A stretch of 64,000 nucleotides of DNA, taken from the NCBI GenBank assembly GCA_009760855.2, contig WPIO01000002.1, forward strand, positions 5,884,501-5,948,500, in the 5' to 3' direction. This document shows, piece after piece, positions 12,570 to 23,499 of this stretch. Position 1 is the stretch's first letter; every line of letters begins with the position of its first letter. The translations under genes and the position numbers were made by a program. The notes beneath the pieces were generated by a model. It saw only the letters and a list, made by a program, of their open reading frames with translations. It was not told where the DNA came from and did no database searches. This DNA is from Cristatella mucedo. Taxonomy: Eukaryota; Bryozoa; Phylactolaemata; Cristatellidae.

Positions 12570-12755
12570 CTGGGGTCATCTATAGGCTAATCGGTAAGGC
12601 GGTTGCTTTTCACGAACTCGGCCCCGAGGTCGTGGGTTCGATTCCTGTGGTGGGCGATCCTTTATCGCCACTGCAAGTGGTGGTGATAGCCGTAAAGGCT
12701 CTTCTGTCACTATACAAAAAGAGGCTGTTAAATCAGCTAGTATTTTTTTAGGCTG
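12570..12755 (+). mobile_element. S1 SINE copy
   Basis: Contains ggtaaggcggttgctttt, cggccccgaggtcgtgggtt, the B box ggttcgattcc, tgggcgatcctttatcgcca and gtaaaggctcttctgtcact. It is nearly identical to the reference over about 150 bases; the first 20 bases are altered. Confidence 0.85.
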
Positions 12756-12959
12756 GAAAAAATATTACTTATTATTGAGATGCTTAATGTTTGATGGCTT
12801 ATACAATTTTAATTTTAGTAGGGTCATTGCTGACACACATGTAGGTCATGCACTCACATAGAAATGTATGCACGTATAATTGTGTCTGCAAGCAGAATTT
12901 CTAGCTGTCACTTGACATAAGTAAGGCAAGCTTACTTATGCTGCCAGACAGAGATGAGA

Positions 12960-13150
12960 ATTGGTAGTTGGTAAGCATGCTGGCACACTAGTTAAGGCGG
13001 TTGCTTATCATGACCACGTTGCTGAGCTCACGGGTACTAATCTTTAGTGAGCGATCTGTTATTGCCACTGCTAGAGTCGGTGGTAGCCGTAAAATTCTCT
13101 TCTGTCGCTATGCACAGAGAGACTTTTAAATTAGGTAGTATTGTTTTAGC
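12960..13150 (+). mobile_element. S1 SINE, diverged copy
   Basis: Contains gctggcacactagttaaggc, gttgcttatcatgacca, a damaged B box (gggtactaatc), then ttattgccactgctagagtc and ctcttctgtcgctatgcaca. Same orientation as, and about 210 bases after, the previous copy. Confidence 0.75.
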
Positions 13151-13994
13151 TGTTCGAGCGCACTTTACTCTGTTCCTCTCGCTAGCAGACCACATTTTGT
13201 AGCTTCTTGCTCTCCCGTATATATGCATAGCTTATTGTTCAGAGCTGCTTAAAGTATAGCCTTTACACAGCTTTCAAGTCTTTCATTTTTCAGCAAAAAT
13301 AATGGCATTTGAAGAATAAATTCCATTTGCTAGTATTACTGCAGCATCTTTCCTAAACTAGCTGTTGGTAACGGTTAATGTGGAAGATCAGTATGCTCTT
13401 TGCTGTATTTCCAGTATACCTTAACTTGGCGATTATGTACACTCTGCTTGCCATCGTCATTTTACTTGTCAAGTTTATCTGTCATTAAAGCATTAACCTA
13501 CGTTTTGCCGACATTGTGCAAGTTATTATTAACCAACTGACATGGTTTATCTCCAGCATATGTCTAGTACCTGAGAAGATATTTTGTTAGTCGATTGCCC
13601 TATGCCAATGTCTTATTTAAAGCCTCTAAATGAGAGTGCAACAAAACCCCCGAGCAAAATGTTCAAGCAGTTCTTCCTGGTAGTCAATCCTCATAGCACT
13701 TTCGGGTTCTCTAAAGATATGAGAGTGTTCCCTTATACACTGTGAGTTTTAATTGTTTGGCGTTGGATGCTTGGAGTAGCCATCCGATTCTTGCTAAAGT
13801 AAACGAATCAGTGTGTTCTTGGCAAGCAGCTGATGCTTTGTGCAGTGCACTGTAAAACTTATTGCTGTGAAACTGGGAACCAATACTGGTTCTGGTTTCC
13901 TGGCCTACTTCTATGCAGTCAGTTTATCAGCTGGTTCGCGATGCTATCTATCAAGACCAACCAGCTAGGGCACTCAGTGCCTGGTTTGCACACA

Positions 13995-15025
13995 GTGCTT
14001 ATTTTATATTCAATGACTAGAGCTAATAATAAGAATAATAATAATATTGCACTTGATAAAGCGCCCTCAGAGAACTTAATCTCTTTCTAGGCGCTTTAAA
14101 TTTGCTGCAAAGTGATACGCAACAGAATAGTAAGTAAAATCATGCCTGAAAAGCAAACAAAATGAATAACATGGTTAGGGGGTTACATGCACTGGGTCAG
14201 CATGCAAATGTGGTTAGTGGCAGCATGAACAGTGTCAGCACGCATAAGCACATCGAGGACGAATCACAAGGACCCACTAAATGCTGTCCTAAATAGGTAT
14301 GTTTTTAAGTTTCTTTTAAATGTGGTCAGGTCAGGGGATGTTCTGATGCAGGTCGGGAGGGAGTTCCAGGCTGTGGGAGCATACGAGCTAAATGCACGGT
14401 CTCCAAAGGATTTAAGGATTGTACGAGGTATTTCTAGACTGTTGGATTCAGAAAAGCGAGTGGTACGATGCTTTGCCTGATGGGGTAGTATATCTGAAAG
14501 ATAGGCTGGAGCCATAGAATGAAGAGACCTAAAAGTGAGCGACAAAACCTTGAAGTCAATCCGTTGCTTGACTGGTAACCAGTGCAGGTCGGCGAGAAGT
14601 GGAGTTATGTGGCAACTGCGAAGCTCACGACAGACAAGCCTAGCTGCAGAGTTTTGCACCAGCTGCAATCGCCTGATCGCACATGCTGGTAGGCCAGTAA
14701 GCAGTGAGTTGCAGAAGTCGAGACGAGATGTCACGAATGCATGGACCAACTTAGACGTGGTATCCTTATCTAAACAAGCCCTAATTTTAGCAATGTTATG
14801 AAGCTGAAAATAGGCGGATTTGACTGTGGAGCTGATGTGGTCGTCTAACGAGAGGTCGCTTTGGAATATGACACCTAGATTTCGAGCTGATGCAACTGGA
14901 GATATGCTGGCAGAGCCAATTTTGAAAGTCAGCCTTTCCAATTTCTGAATAACACTAGGTTTGCCCATAACTAGTAAGTTAGTTTTATCATCGTTTAGTT
15001 TTAGAGAGCTTGCGTTTAAAATTAA
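13995..15025 (-). mobile_element. Family A CR1/L2-like LINE, 5'-truncated, with intact 3' tail
   Basis: Best copy of the family in the window. On the minus strand an open frame ends with a stop at 14264 and covers the C-terminal third of a non-LTR reverse transcriptase. Landmarks are LKLNDDKTNLLVMG, ARNLGVIFQSDLSL, RLDFCNSLLTGLP, LQLVQNSAARLVCRE, LHWLPVKQRIDFKVL and the final FKRNLKTYLF, all typical of CR1/L2-clade elements. The 3' UTR of about 170 bases is followed by a two-stem hairpin (14058-14097) and an (ATT)n tail (14023-14046). The element is truncated at the 5' side near 15025, so it cannot move on its own. Confidence 0.88.
14058..14097 (-). other. Conserved 3'-terminal hairpin of LINE family A
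   Basis: Outer stem AAAGCGCC (14058-14065) pairs with GGCGCTTT (14090-14097). Inner stem AGAGA (14069-14073) pairs with TCTCT (14080-14084) around a six-base loop. The same module lies at the end of the other family A copies, next to the (ATT)n tail. By analogy with L2/UnaL2-type LINEs it is probably the RNA structure recognised by the element's reverse transcriptase. Confidence 0.75.
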
Positions 15026-15029
15026 GATT

Positions 15030-16540
15030 ATACGTTTGCTTGGTGGCCACACAATGAAATACTTACTGCATCTACTCGCAGGGTATCGTATTAGCTTTCT
15101 GACCCATGGCCACCCATCATGCCTACATACTGCATGGGTTAAATAAGAAACCATCTTTAAAATCACACTGTAACTGTCCGTGCATTCACTGTATGCTGTC
15201 GGGAGAGACTATATGGAGGGGGGGTAAACTTGTGTAGTAGTCTCATGCCTCTTCCAAGTCACCCACGAGATAGGATGAGTAGCACTTCCAATATGGTAAT
15301 TAACTTTTCCTCATCTAAATTGTTGAACAGTTTGTCATTGGATTGGTAAAAACAGGGCTAAAGGCACTTAAACTGACAATTTTCCTCGATTGGACAAAGG
15401 GCAGATATCTTGGCGAGGCACATCTTTCAGAAGTGCTGCAAAGGAACTGCTTCTACTAAGACTGTGGTGCTTAGCCCCGACCGAGGCCAATCTTTCTCAA
15501 GTACTCTGGCATGCTAAAATTTCCCACGACCCTTTTCATCTGCAAACTGTAGACTGAAGTAGCTGTCCCCATACGATGAAGTGAACAGGAATGGCCCCTG
15601 CCTTTTCAGATAGTGCCCCGGAACAGCTGTCTAGTTTACTTGATTGACCCCAGCAGCGTGCACAATTCGTTCGATATATTTTCTTAACCTAGATGCATAC
15701 TTTTTGAGCTCAGGTCTGCTTCTGACTGTGTGGCTTACCATGCCAGTTTAACGGGGCTGTTTGGGTACTACCAGACCCTGTGTGCTAGTACCTTGCACAC
15801 AAATATTCTCTCTTAATTGCAGTCTTACAGCATGCTGTGCCATCCACGGATAAGAGTTTTTCTCTTACGAAAAGTTGTCATTGTGTAGACGGGTTTTTGC
15901 CCAGCAGGTGCACATGACGTGCCCCACCCCTACAGTGAACATGCTATAAGCGTTTATGATCATGGTGCCTAACCGATGGCATCTTGTTGTAGATAAACTC
16001 AGTATTGCTGCGAATTGTTAGTAATTGGCATGAAGGAGCTCTCTCGTGATCAAAAGTTTTTCAATTATTCTGTGAAGTGATTCGTTTGAGCTGACAGCAT
16101 GCATCTGTTATCTAACTTTGAAAATTAGGTGTTGCTGCAAAGCCAGCTCTAAAATGTTGCTGCTAGCTTTACTGCAGATATGCATATTTTTTGGCAGTTG
16201 AATGCAGCCAACGTACACTTGGCTTAGCTGCCGTGCCACCATCAGCACATAAAACGTGGCTGCTGAGCAGGCCAGCTTCGCAAGTGCAAAGAATGCAAGT
16301 ACTCAATAACAATGCAAAACATGTTGTGCAGAATGGCCCTAACTAAATCCTCCTGGCGTCTCTTCGCCTAGCCACGGTTTTTGCTAGAGCACTGCACTTT
16401 AAGCAGCTGTTTCCGAAACTCACCTAAGCTAAGTTTTTCAGCTCAAACTAACCACAGAGTACACCACCTGTTTGGGTGCTACAGGTAGTTAACCTACAAG
16501 TGTCAGTCCTGTGTTAAAGGAAAAGCAGCGTTATTTGTTG
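15030..16540. other. Noncoding stretch between two retrotransposon relics
   Basis: No frame with a recognisable domain and no shared repeat. It could include parts of the RLE element's 3' UTR near 16540. Confidence 0.35.
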
Positions 16541-16621
16541 GCATGCTTAAGCAGGGGCATCCTGACCGGCAGGAGCTGCAGGGGCAAACGGTGACTCACG
16601 GCTTCGGAACAGAGTCCACGC

Positions 16622-17053
16622 CTACTCGGAGTCCGTTATGCTGTCTGAGACGCACAACCGAAGCAAAGCCGTGCGCTCACTGTTCGGGATGCCAAGGTCT
16701 GCAAGGCAATTGTCGTTCTCCTGAAACCAGCTGCCGTGTGTGCCGATGAAAACGGCCCAACCACAGCCAACCTGTAACTGCTCGATAGTAGTGCTAGGGC
16801 GTTGCCCGAGTACTTGGTCCACTTTTGCCTGGGCCGCGACGCATAGTGCTTTGGCATCGTTGTCGAATGGTACTATGACGTCGGCGATGACCGCCTCTGA
16901 GCCGTTATTGATGACGAGGTCCGGCTTCAGAGGCAGCCTGCCGGCAAAAGGATGGCAACGGCCCACCGACATAATGCCTCTCAGGCGCTCTGGGATTGCG
17001 CTGACCAGGCAGTCCAGAATGGTGTTGTGGAGAGCTTTTATAGCATATAGCAT
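16622..17053 (-). pseudogene. Restriction-like endonuclease C-terminus of the RLE-type element
   Basis: Open minus-strand frame with LHNTILDCL, HPFAGRLPLKPDLVIN, AVIADVIVPFDND and LRLCVSDSITDSE. The KPDLVI...ADVIVPF arrangement is the PD-(D/E)xK-type nuclease core of R2/NeSL elements, and the VSDSI piece is the usual end of the domain. Just upstream on the minus strand, a CHVLNYC remnant of the CCHC knuckle is interrupted by a stop near 17100. Confidence 0.72.
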
Positions 17054-17480
17054 AGGTCGGCAGTAGTTCAGGACGTGGCATACTGACTCGTGTAGTTAGC
17101 TGAACACCAGGCAGCAGGTTTTGGCCCTGGGAATCGAGTGCGTGATCACCGTGCAGACAGGAAGCACGTCCAGACTGGCGCAGAAGGCGAAGCACCACGC
17201 CCGGAATGGCAGCCCGATACCGGTTAAAGTAAAGTGGCAGTGGGTCGCGAATGAGTCGGTCTCCAAGCAGCGACTGACCCTGCTGAGGCAGTTTGGCCCA
17301 TGCCAAGCCTTCCTCTCTGCGAGCGAATACGTGGAACTTGGACACCATGAAGCAGAATGATGCTGTGTTCCAGTGCTTCCTTGTCCATGACAGCCGCCGT
17401 CACTCCTTCACTGGTGAGGTCGAGGCAGCAGCTTAGGCTAACGAGGCACTTTCGTGCCTGGGACCAGAGCGATACCGGGC

Positions 17481-17540
17481 CGACCCAGTTTCCAGGGCCG
17501 AGCCACCCAGTCTCCAGGGCCGACCCAGTTTCCAGGGCCG
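17481..17540 (+). repeat. Short tandem repeat inside the RLE-type element
   Basis: cgacccagtttccagggccg occurs at 17481-17500 and again at 17521-17540, with the variant cacccagtctccagggc between them (17504-17520). It is a local expansion that interrupts the coding relic. Confidence 0.8.
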
Positions 17541-17720
17541 ACCGTTGCCTATCTGAGGAAGGGCTAGTGCACGACCGTGCTGCATTTTTCGGGCCTGAAC
17601 AGCAGGCCCAGGGCAAACATGGCCTCGTCTGCTGCAAATGCGAGCCACTGCAGGCTCTCGGCTGACTCGGCGAAGAGAGCCAGGTCATCGGCCAGAGCGA
17701 ATAAGCAGAGACGGTACCGC

Positions 17721-18303
17721 CTATAGGGAAGCCGAGATAGGCACTGCCGGCAATCTGGCAGGTGACTGGCTCCGTGACCAGATCGGAGAAGATCGGAGAC
17801 AGAGGTTCACCAGACGTACGCCGGAGGTGGTGCTGAAGGGTCCCAGACTGCTACCGTTGTTGACAAGGAGCTGCTGTGTTAATCCGGCGTAGAGGCACTC
17901 CACAAAGGAGCAGAACGCCTCGTCTAGACCAATGTGGTGTCGAAGCAACCGAAGTAGTGCCTCGTGGGGGATGCTCCCGAAGGCATTTGCGAGTTCCAGA
18001 AACGCAGCATGTGTCACCTAAGATCCTGGCGCTAGGCTGCCTCCTCGAAGGTTCTCTCGACGAGGAAATGCTGCTCGAGGAAGCTGTCGATCCCCGGGGA
18101 CAAAACTCTTCTGCTGGGCCGACATAGTATGCGTGCTTGCTAAGCCCGGAGGCCGAGCAGCCCGACAGCAGCTTGTACAACGTTGGGAGCAGCATGTTCG
18201 GTCTGAAGTTGCTCGGCTGGCTCGGGTCACCCTTTGTGTAAATCAAAATATTGAAGCCCAATTTTGCAGGCAGAGGGAATCTCGTCGAAGTGGACGCAGC
18301 CAT
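17721..18303 (-). pseudogene. Reverse transcriptase domain of the RLE-type element, frameshifted
   Basis: Three frames together cover the RT start. One has RFPLPAKLGFNILIYTKGDP, SNFRPNMLLPTLYKLLSG (normally an iyKKGD..NwRPI block). The next has AQQKSFVPGDRQLPRAAF (the aQKGF-pg block). The third has AFLELANAFGSIPHEALLRL and VECLYAGL (the lDLanAFgSipH palm block). The catalytic first Asp position of the LDL motif reads LEL here. At least two frameshifts separate these blocks, so it cannot encode an active enzyme. Confidence 0.75.
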
Positions 18304-18444
18304 CGAGGATCTTTGTAATCAGCTAGCCGTTATGGCCCACAAGGCACGGATAGTGGTACTCCTGGTGGGCATAGTCCTGCGTGGTGTTTTGGGCTCCACG
18401 GAGGGGGGGGGAGGGCGACTTCTTCCACCATGAGGATCCACCGT

Positions 18445-21400
18445 GTGATCAATGGGCTACTCTTAAGCTATTGGCCAATGCTACAGATATCGGAGTCAAT
18501 TATAAACTGGTGAAGTATTACGGTTAACCTGGTTTTTGCCGAGCCCAATTAAAATAAACAGACTGCTGTGCTAGCTGGGCTTGCAAGCCTCAGTTTCTGC
18601 ATTAATGCTCTAAGAGCTAAGTAAGCTTTTGAATCGCTGATTGTCATCATAGCTGCACAACGAGGGCTCACAAGCTTCTTGGATTTGTCAGCTACTTTAT
18701 TGCTTGTGCGAGTATTAATGTGTAGTATTAGTTAGTGAGTATTGAAGTCACGATTTTCTGTTTTGTGGCATGTTTAAATGTTTCATGAAAAATCATTTGG
18801 TCACTTATAAGTATTCTTGGTTACATAGTGGGTATTTGATGGACATCTTCCGAAGGCTTGATGTTTTTAGAACATTAGTTCCGGCTTAATGGCCTGTCTG
18901 CATTACCTACCGATGTAACGTCCCTATACCTGATATGGCCGCTGAACTTAAGTGTGATGCTTACTTTGTGTACTGATTCAATTCGCAGAGAACTATAAGC
19001 ACCATGTCTTCTGTTATCTAGTAAAAAATGTGTTGCAAGCTGGGACAATACCGATTGTAGTACTATTTTGAGAAGTGAGCATTGCTCAAATATGGTACAC
19101 AATTACTTCTGCCATTGACTAAATCATACATTCGCACTTGCAGTATTCGTGCATCAGGCATCGCTTGGCTTTATTACAAAACTCTGTAGTATGCACAAAA
19201 TGTCGAGTAAACAATTTCATGTACGTTTTCCTCTGTTTTGTTCTTGCAGGCCTGAACTGACCCAAACTGTTGGCAGTGCACAAGCTGCTATAATGCTTAG
19301 TGTATGGCTATGGTACTGCAGACTAACCATAAAGGCTGGCTCCCTTTCACTCTACCCTGCGTGGACGATATTTGTAGCCTGCTGCTGTTATATCCCATCC
19401 CTGGCTACCTCAGCGATTATTTCTAATACGGCAATTTATGCATGCGAATGTGACCACAGGCTGCTGCATAAGGCTATCTTTTTAGCACTACGTTAGGTTT
19501 TGACGGTTGTTCCTACAGTTTGCTGCTTCAGAACACCCTACTATTTGTGTTCTCAAGAAAGATCAAACTACAATTGTGCTTTTTTCTCAGGCACCACGTG
19601 AGCCAGTGTGAGGGAACATGACTCTGCAGCATTCGAGCACTGGGAGGAGACCCTGCTACGAGGGCTTAGACTAACTACTACTACGAGGGCCTAAGTAGCC
19701 TAAGTAGCCGCGGGCTCACGAGCAGAACAGGGTGGACAATGACTCTGCACATGACTTATCAAAACAAGACTGCTGCTGATTCAGCTATTTTAGTAGTGGG
19801 GCACTCAATCGACCTACATAAGTGGTTTGGTTTTGGTTTATCCAACAACATAATGGAAACTTTTAAGGACATGTTTTACCTTTCCCCAGTACTCGCCAGC
19901 CTGAGTCTACTGGAAATTGGTAGTAACACATCTTTTTTGAGCACATTAACATACCGAAGTCTCTACGTTTTGTAACATGTGCTGACAAGGGAGCCTGTCA
20001 ATTGGTTAGTCCTAACCATAACATGCACAGTTTCAGAGTATAACGCACGCATAGGACAATTCACGTGAACCGAAATAAGGCTGTAAGGAGCAAGTTCCTT
20101 TAAAAAATCTTTTTTGAATTTTTTTTTTATCGGGAGCTGATGTCATGTCTCTCGGTTGTGACTTTGTTTCTAGATGCATAGGCACTGAAGGCATGGTATT
20201 CATGTGATTTCAAGTTGAATCTGATTGACAAAAATGATCAAAGTTATACTAGCAGTTTTTGCAATGAAAGGCTTGATTAAATATTAATAAAATGTGTCAG
20301 CCGGAGCATAAAAATAAAGAAACCTGAAGGTAGTCGTTGAATCTCGAAGTTAAGGCTACTTAATGTAGGTGATGAAGATTGGAAATAGTGTTGTAAAAAG
20401 GCACTTGCAACTTTCGCGGCAGACACGTCTACCTAGCTAGCTAGTTTTGGACCCACTCTAACTACCTTTTGTACAGCCTGCAACACCAACGGTTAATGAG
20501 TTAACAAATTTAGTCTACTGGGGTTGTCACGAATTCGATAGTTGTTGAACGATTTGTTTGCTCCCTCAGCGTATGCATGTGGCCTGTTCATTTCATCAAA
20601 TAATTTGTTGGTTAGGTCTCTGCTCGGAATTTTACCACTTGATGTATCACCGGTAGTACCTTCACCGTCAAGCTCAGCTTTTCGGGCAACAAATTCCGCA
20701 GTATAGTCAGTTAACAAAAATACTCAACTCATTCGATGGCACTCGTCCTACCATCAGTAATGGCTGATGCGATTTGCTGATAACTTTCTTGCCTCTCAGC
20801 CTTGCTTGGGGCAAAGTTGATCTTATAATCGACTCGTGTCAGCTCTCTGTTTATGCTAGCAGCACGCAAGTTTCAAATCATAGGGCAGAATAATATGTCA
20901 TATCTAGAATTCTCTTCAGGTTCACGTTCATGTGACTTTAATAGTGTTCAATCAATGCTATTTTGACGACTAAGTCATTTGATGCCTGCATTTCTTCATG
21001 TAATTAAAGTGCATACTAATGGGGTATGCAACCCAAGGCTGCGATGATAATTATTTAAACAAGTGTAGCTGTAAAAACTGATTTCTTTCCGTGTCTTCAA
21101 GTTTTATATCAGTGCTTCTTTTTTGGAGTGCGACTCAAGCTGGTCTAGCTTTTGTTTCATGTTATGCTTTTTGGACTTTGTATTGCAGTCCTTGTATTGC
21201 CATTTGTTGCAGTAGACTGCGGTCTGCTCCTCACAAGTAATTTTTATATAAGTTGTAGCAAATGCCTGTTAGCCAGCTAGTTGGCTTGAGAACCTTAGAT
21301 ACTGGTTTATCGTCACTGGTTTGCATGGCATTCCGGGATGTTTCGACTGCAAGACTCTGCTTAAAGTCACGTTTGCTCTAGGAATCAACAAACTTCTTGC

Positions 21401-22950
21401 ATTTTGAGGATAAAACAATTTAGACTCTGCCCAGTTCTATATTGGCTATCGTGCAGGTTAAAATGTGTTTCAAGCACAAGGGAAGTGTGATTTGCACATG
21501 TGATTCTGGGCATTCTTGTTTGTGTAGTCAGACCGGCAGCAATCGCCTTGAGATCACCGTTCTATTAGTCTGCTTGCAAGGCCGTCTGGGAGTAGTATGG
21601 CAGTTTTGTCGTCTAAAAGTGTCGGATAGTATCATCCTGCTGATGATGACTTGTAGCAGTAGCATCTCTCTTGTGGGAGGAAGCTGCTGTATGCCTTTCC
21701 TTTCTCGGTGAGCACTTGCAGTCTGCTTCTTGAGTGTGATTGCATTTTATTAGCTGCTGTGTTGTGGTATAGGTTGAAACAGAAGAATTTCAAGTAATTG
21801 GCCCACTACCACAATATGCACAGCAGCAAAAATCTCCTGACTGGCAACGCTCACGGCAGTTGTAATGAATGCTGATGATACCACCAGGAGTAAATAGAAA
21901 GGCATCGTTCAAGCAACTATTGAAGGGCTTTTTGTGCTACTGGAAATTATATGTCACATTCAGGGCAGCATCCGGCTGGAGTAATGACAAATCTTAATGT
22001 AAGCATCTTTACAGGTAGTTTGCTATAGTTATTAGCAATACATCGGGCTTGTGCACCGGTTTATGAAGTATCAGGTTTTAATAAGAAATTTTGCAAAGTG
22101 TTTGCTACCACCATATAGTTATTGAAAGGCCGTAGCCACACTTGCAAGAGCAGCTGAAAACTAGAATGTTCAACTAGCATTCCTGTAAATATTATTTGCC
22201 CTTTTTATGAGTTAGTGCACTGACGCTTGTACCTCCTCAGTCTCCTCAACACGATGGTGTGTGCCAATCGGACTCGATCATCCGGTTACGGTTGGCTTAC
22301 GTGGCTCACAGGGTCAGAGTTTAGCCTCCATTGAGAGATCAACGCCACCTCCAACAACTATCTAGGTGAGCCCATATTGTTTAAGTCTTGCTGAGGGGCT
22401 TCTGGGTTGTGGGCTGCGTTCTGTTCACCTTGCAGGGGGTGAGCTAAAGCTCCTAATCCCATGCGGTGGTACTTATCCCTGCCTAAAAAAATATTGCTAA
22501 GATAGATATCTTTCAGCAGTAGTGGAGGCCATACACAAATGCTGCCACGTGCATATGTCTATGCTGTATTTACAAAATCTGTGCCTCTATCTCCAGCTCT
22601 AGACTCCATCGAAGGTCATTTTCTATCAATAACTTGCATTAACTGGCAGCTTATAGGCCACCTGAACCATTCTACTTGAAATGAGCCTCTTATTTTTTGG
22701 CCTAATCACCGACTAGGTGCCTTAGAGAGGTCAGAAAAATAATTCATGCTCTGGTGCTAATTTTTCTTTTTAATTGGCAGGCGGTACTTGAAAAGGGCAG
22801 TTGTTTTTCGATTGCCTAGAACGAATGTGGCAGCCAGTCTGACCGGCTGCTTTTAATGAATACTAGTTGCTCTGCTATGGACTTACTGTGCCTACTTCAA
22901 AGGATACAAATATATGGTGCAAAGTGATGCTAACATGGCTTTCTAGAAGC
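18445..22950. other. Noncoding stretch, nothing recognised
   Basis: AT-rich sequence with stop codons in all frames. Frames at 19149-19496 and 21442-21711 have no recognisable domain. Acceptor-like ttttgttcttgcag occurs near 19249, but I could not chain an exon from it. Confidence 0.35.
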
Positions 22951-22952
22951 AT

Positions 22953-22999
22953 ACTCTCTCCCTCCCTCCCTCTCTCTCTTTCTCTATATATATATATAT
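22953..22999 (+). repeat. (CT)n(TA)n composite microsatellite
   Basis: ctctccctccctccctctct passes directly into a short TA run. Confidence 0.85.
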
Positions 23000-23384
23000 G
23001 CACAGAAAATCATTCAGCTGAAGCCATGCATAGAGAGAGGCATTTTTGTATCTTATTTTGTGGCAGTTCCCTTAGTGTAATAAAGTAGCATGTCGATAGT
23101 AAGGATGAGCTCTTAAGCACAAACATGTGCACACACGTGCACATACATACCCGTGTGCATCACACTTACAAACTTGATGTCAATCAGGAGAAATTTCATT
23201 GCTTCAGTACTATGTAGGTCCCCCCTGTCCACTGGCCTTGTGGTAAGCTCAGCCTAGCTGGCGAGCCTACTTTTGTGCAAGGACTCTACATCACGACCTG
23301 GGTTGACAAGTGCTCAGAAAAGTTTTAGCAGCAGGTCACCACTAACCATGACATTCTTGTTGTTATTAAGCATGCTGCCTCCGC

Positions 23385-23490
23385 TGACCATTCTATCGTG
23401 CCTCCTTTGAAGCAAATGTAAAATGCCTAGGTATAGATTGAGTTTTCTGAGGGTGCTATATCAAATCTCTTATTATTATTATTGTTATCA
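23385..23490 (+). repeat. Family A 3' tail copy
   Basis: Contains gaagcaaatgtaaaatgcct, agattgagttttctgagggt and a (ATT)n tail, matching the terminal segment of LINE family A. The sequence upstream (23225-23345) has a weak tRNA-like outline, so the whole could be a SINE using the LINE tail, but this is not clear. Confidence 0.6.
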
Positions 23491-23499
23491 TACTAAGAT

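Larger units (their letters stand above)
16550..18440 (-). mobile_element. Decayed RLE-type non-LTR retrotransposon (R2/NeSL group)
   Basis: On the minus strand the order is RT fingers and palm, thumb, a CCHC-like zinc knuckle and a restriction-like endonuclease, as in the early-branching non-LTR elements (R2, NeSL, Hero and relatives). These are unlike the CR1/L2 LINEs elsewhere in the window, which carry an N-terminal APE endonuclease. The region is GC- and CpG-richer than its flanks, and the coding sequence is broken by frameshifts and stops throughout. Coding similarity ends near 16551, and the 5' side near 18440 is not sharply defined. Confidence 0.75.

Noticed and set aside
19149-19496. 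115-residue open frame with a nearby acceptor
   Set aside because: No recognisable domain, no matching donor or partner exon; hydrophobic composition is typical of T-rich noncoding DNA.
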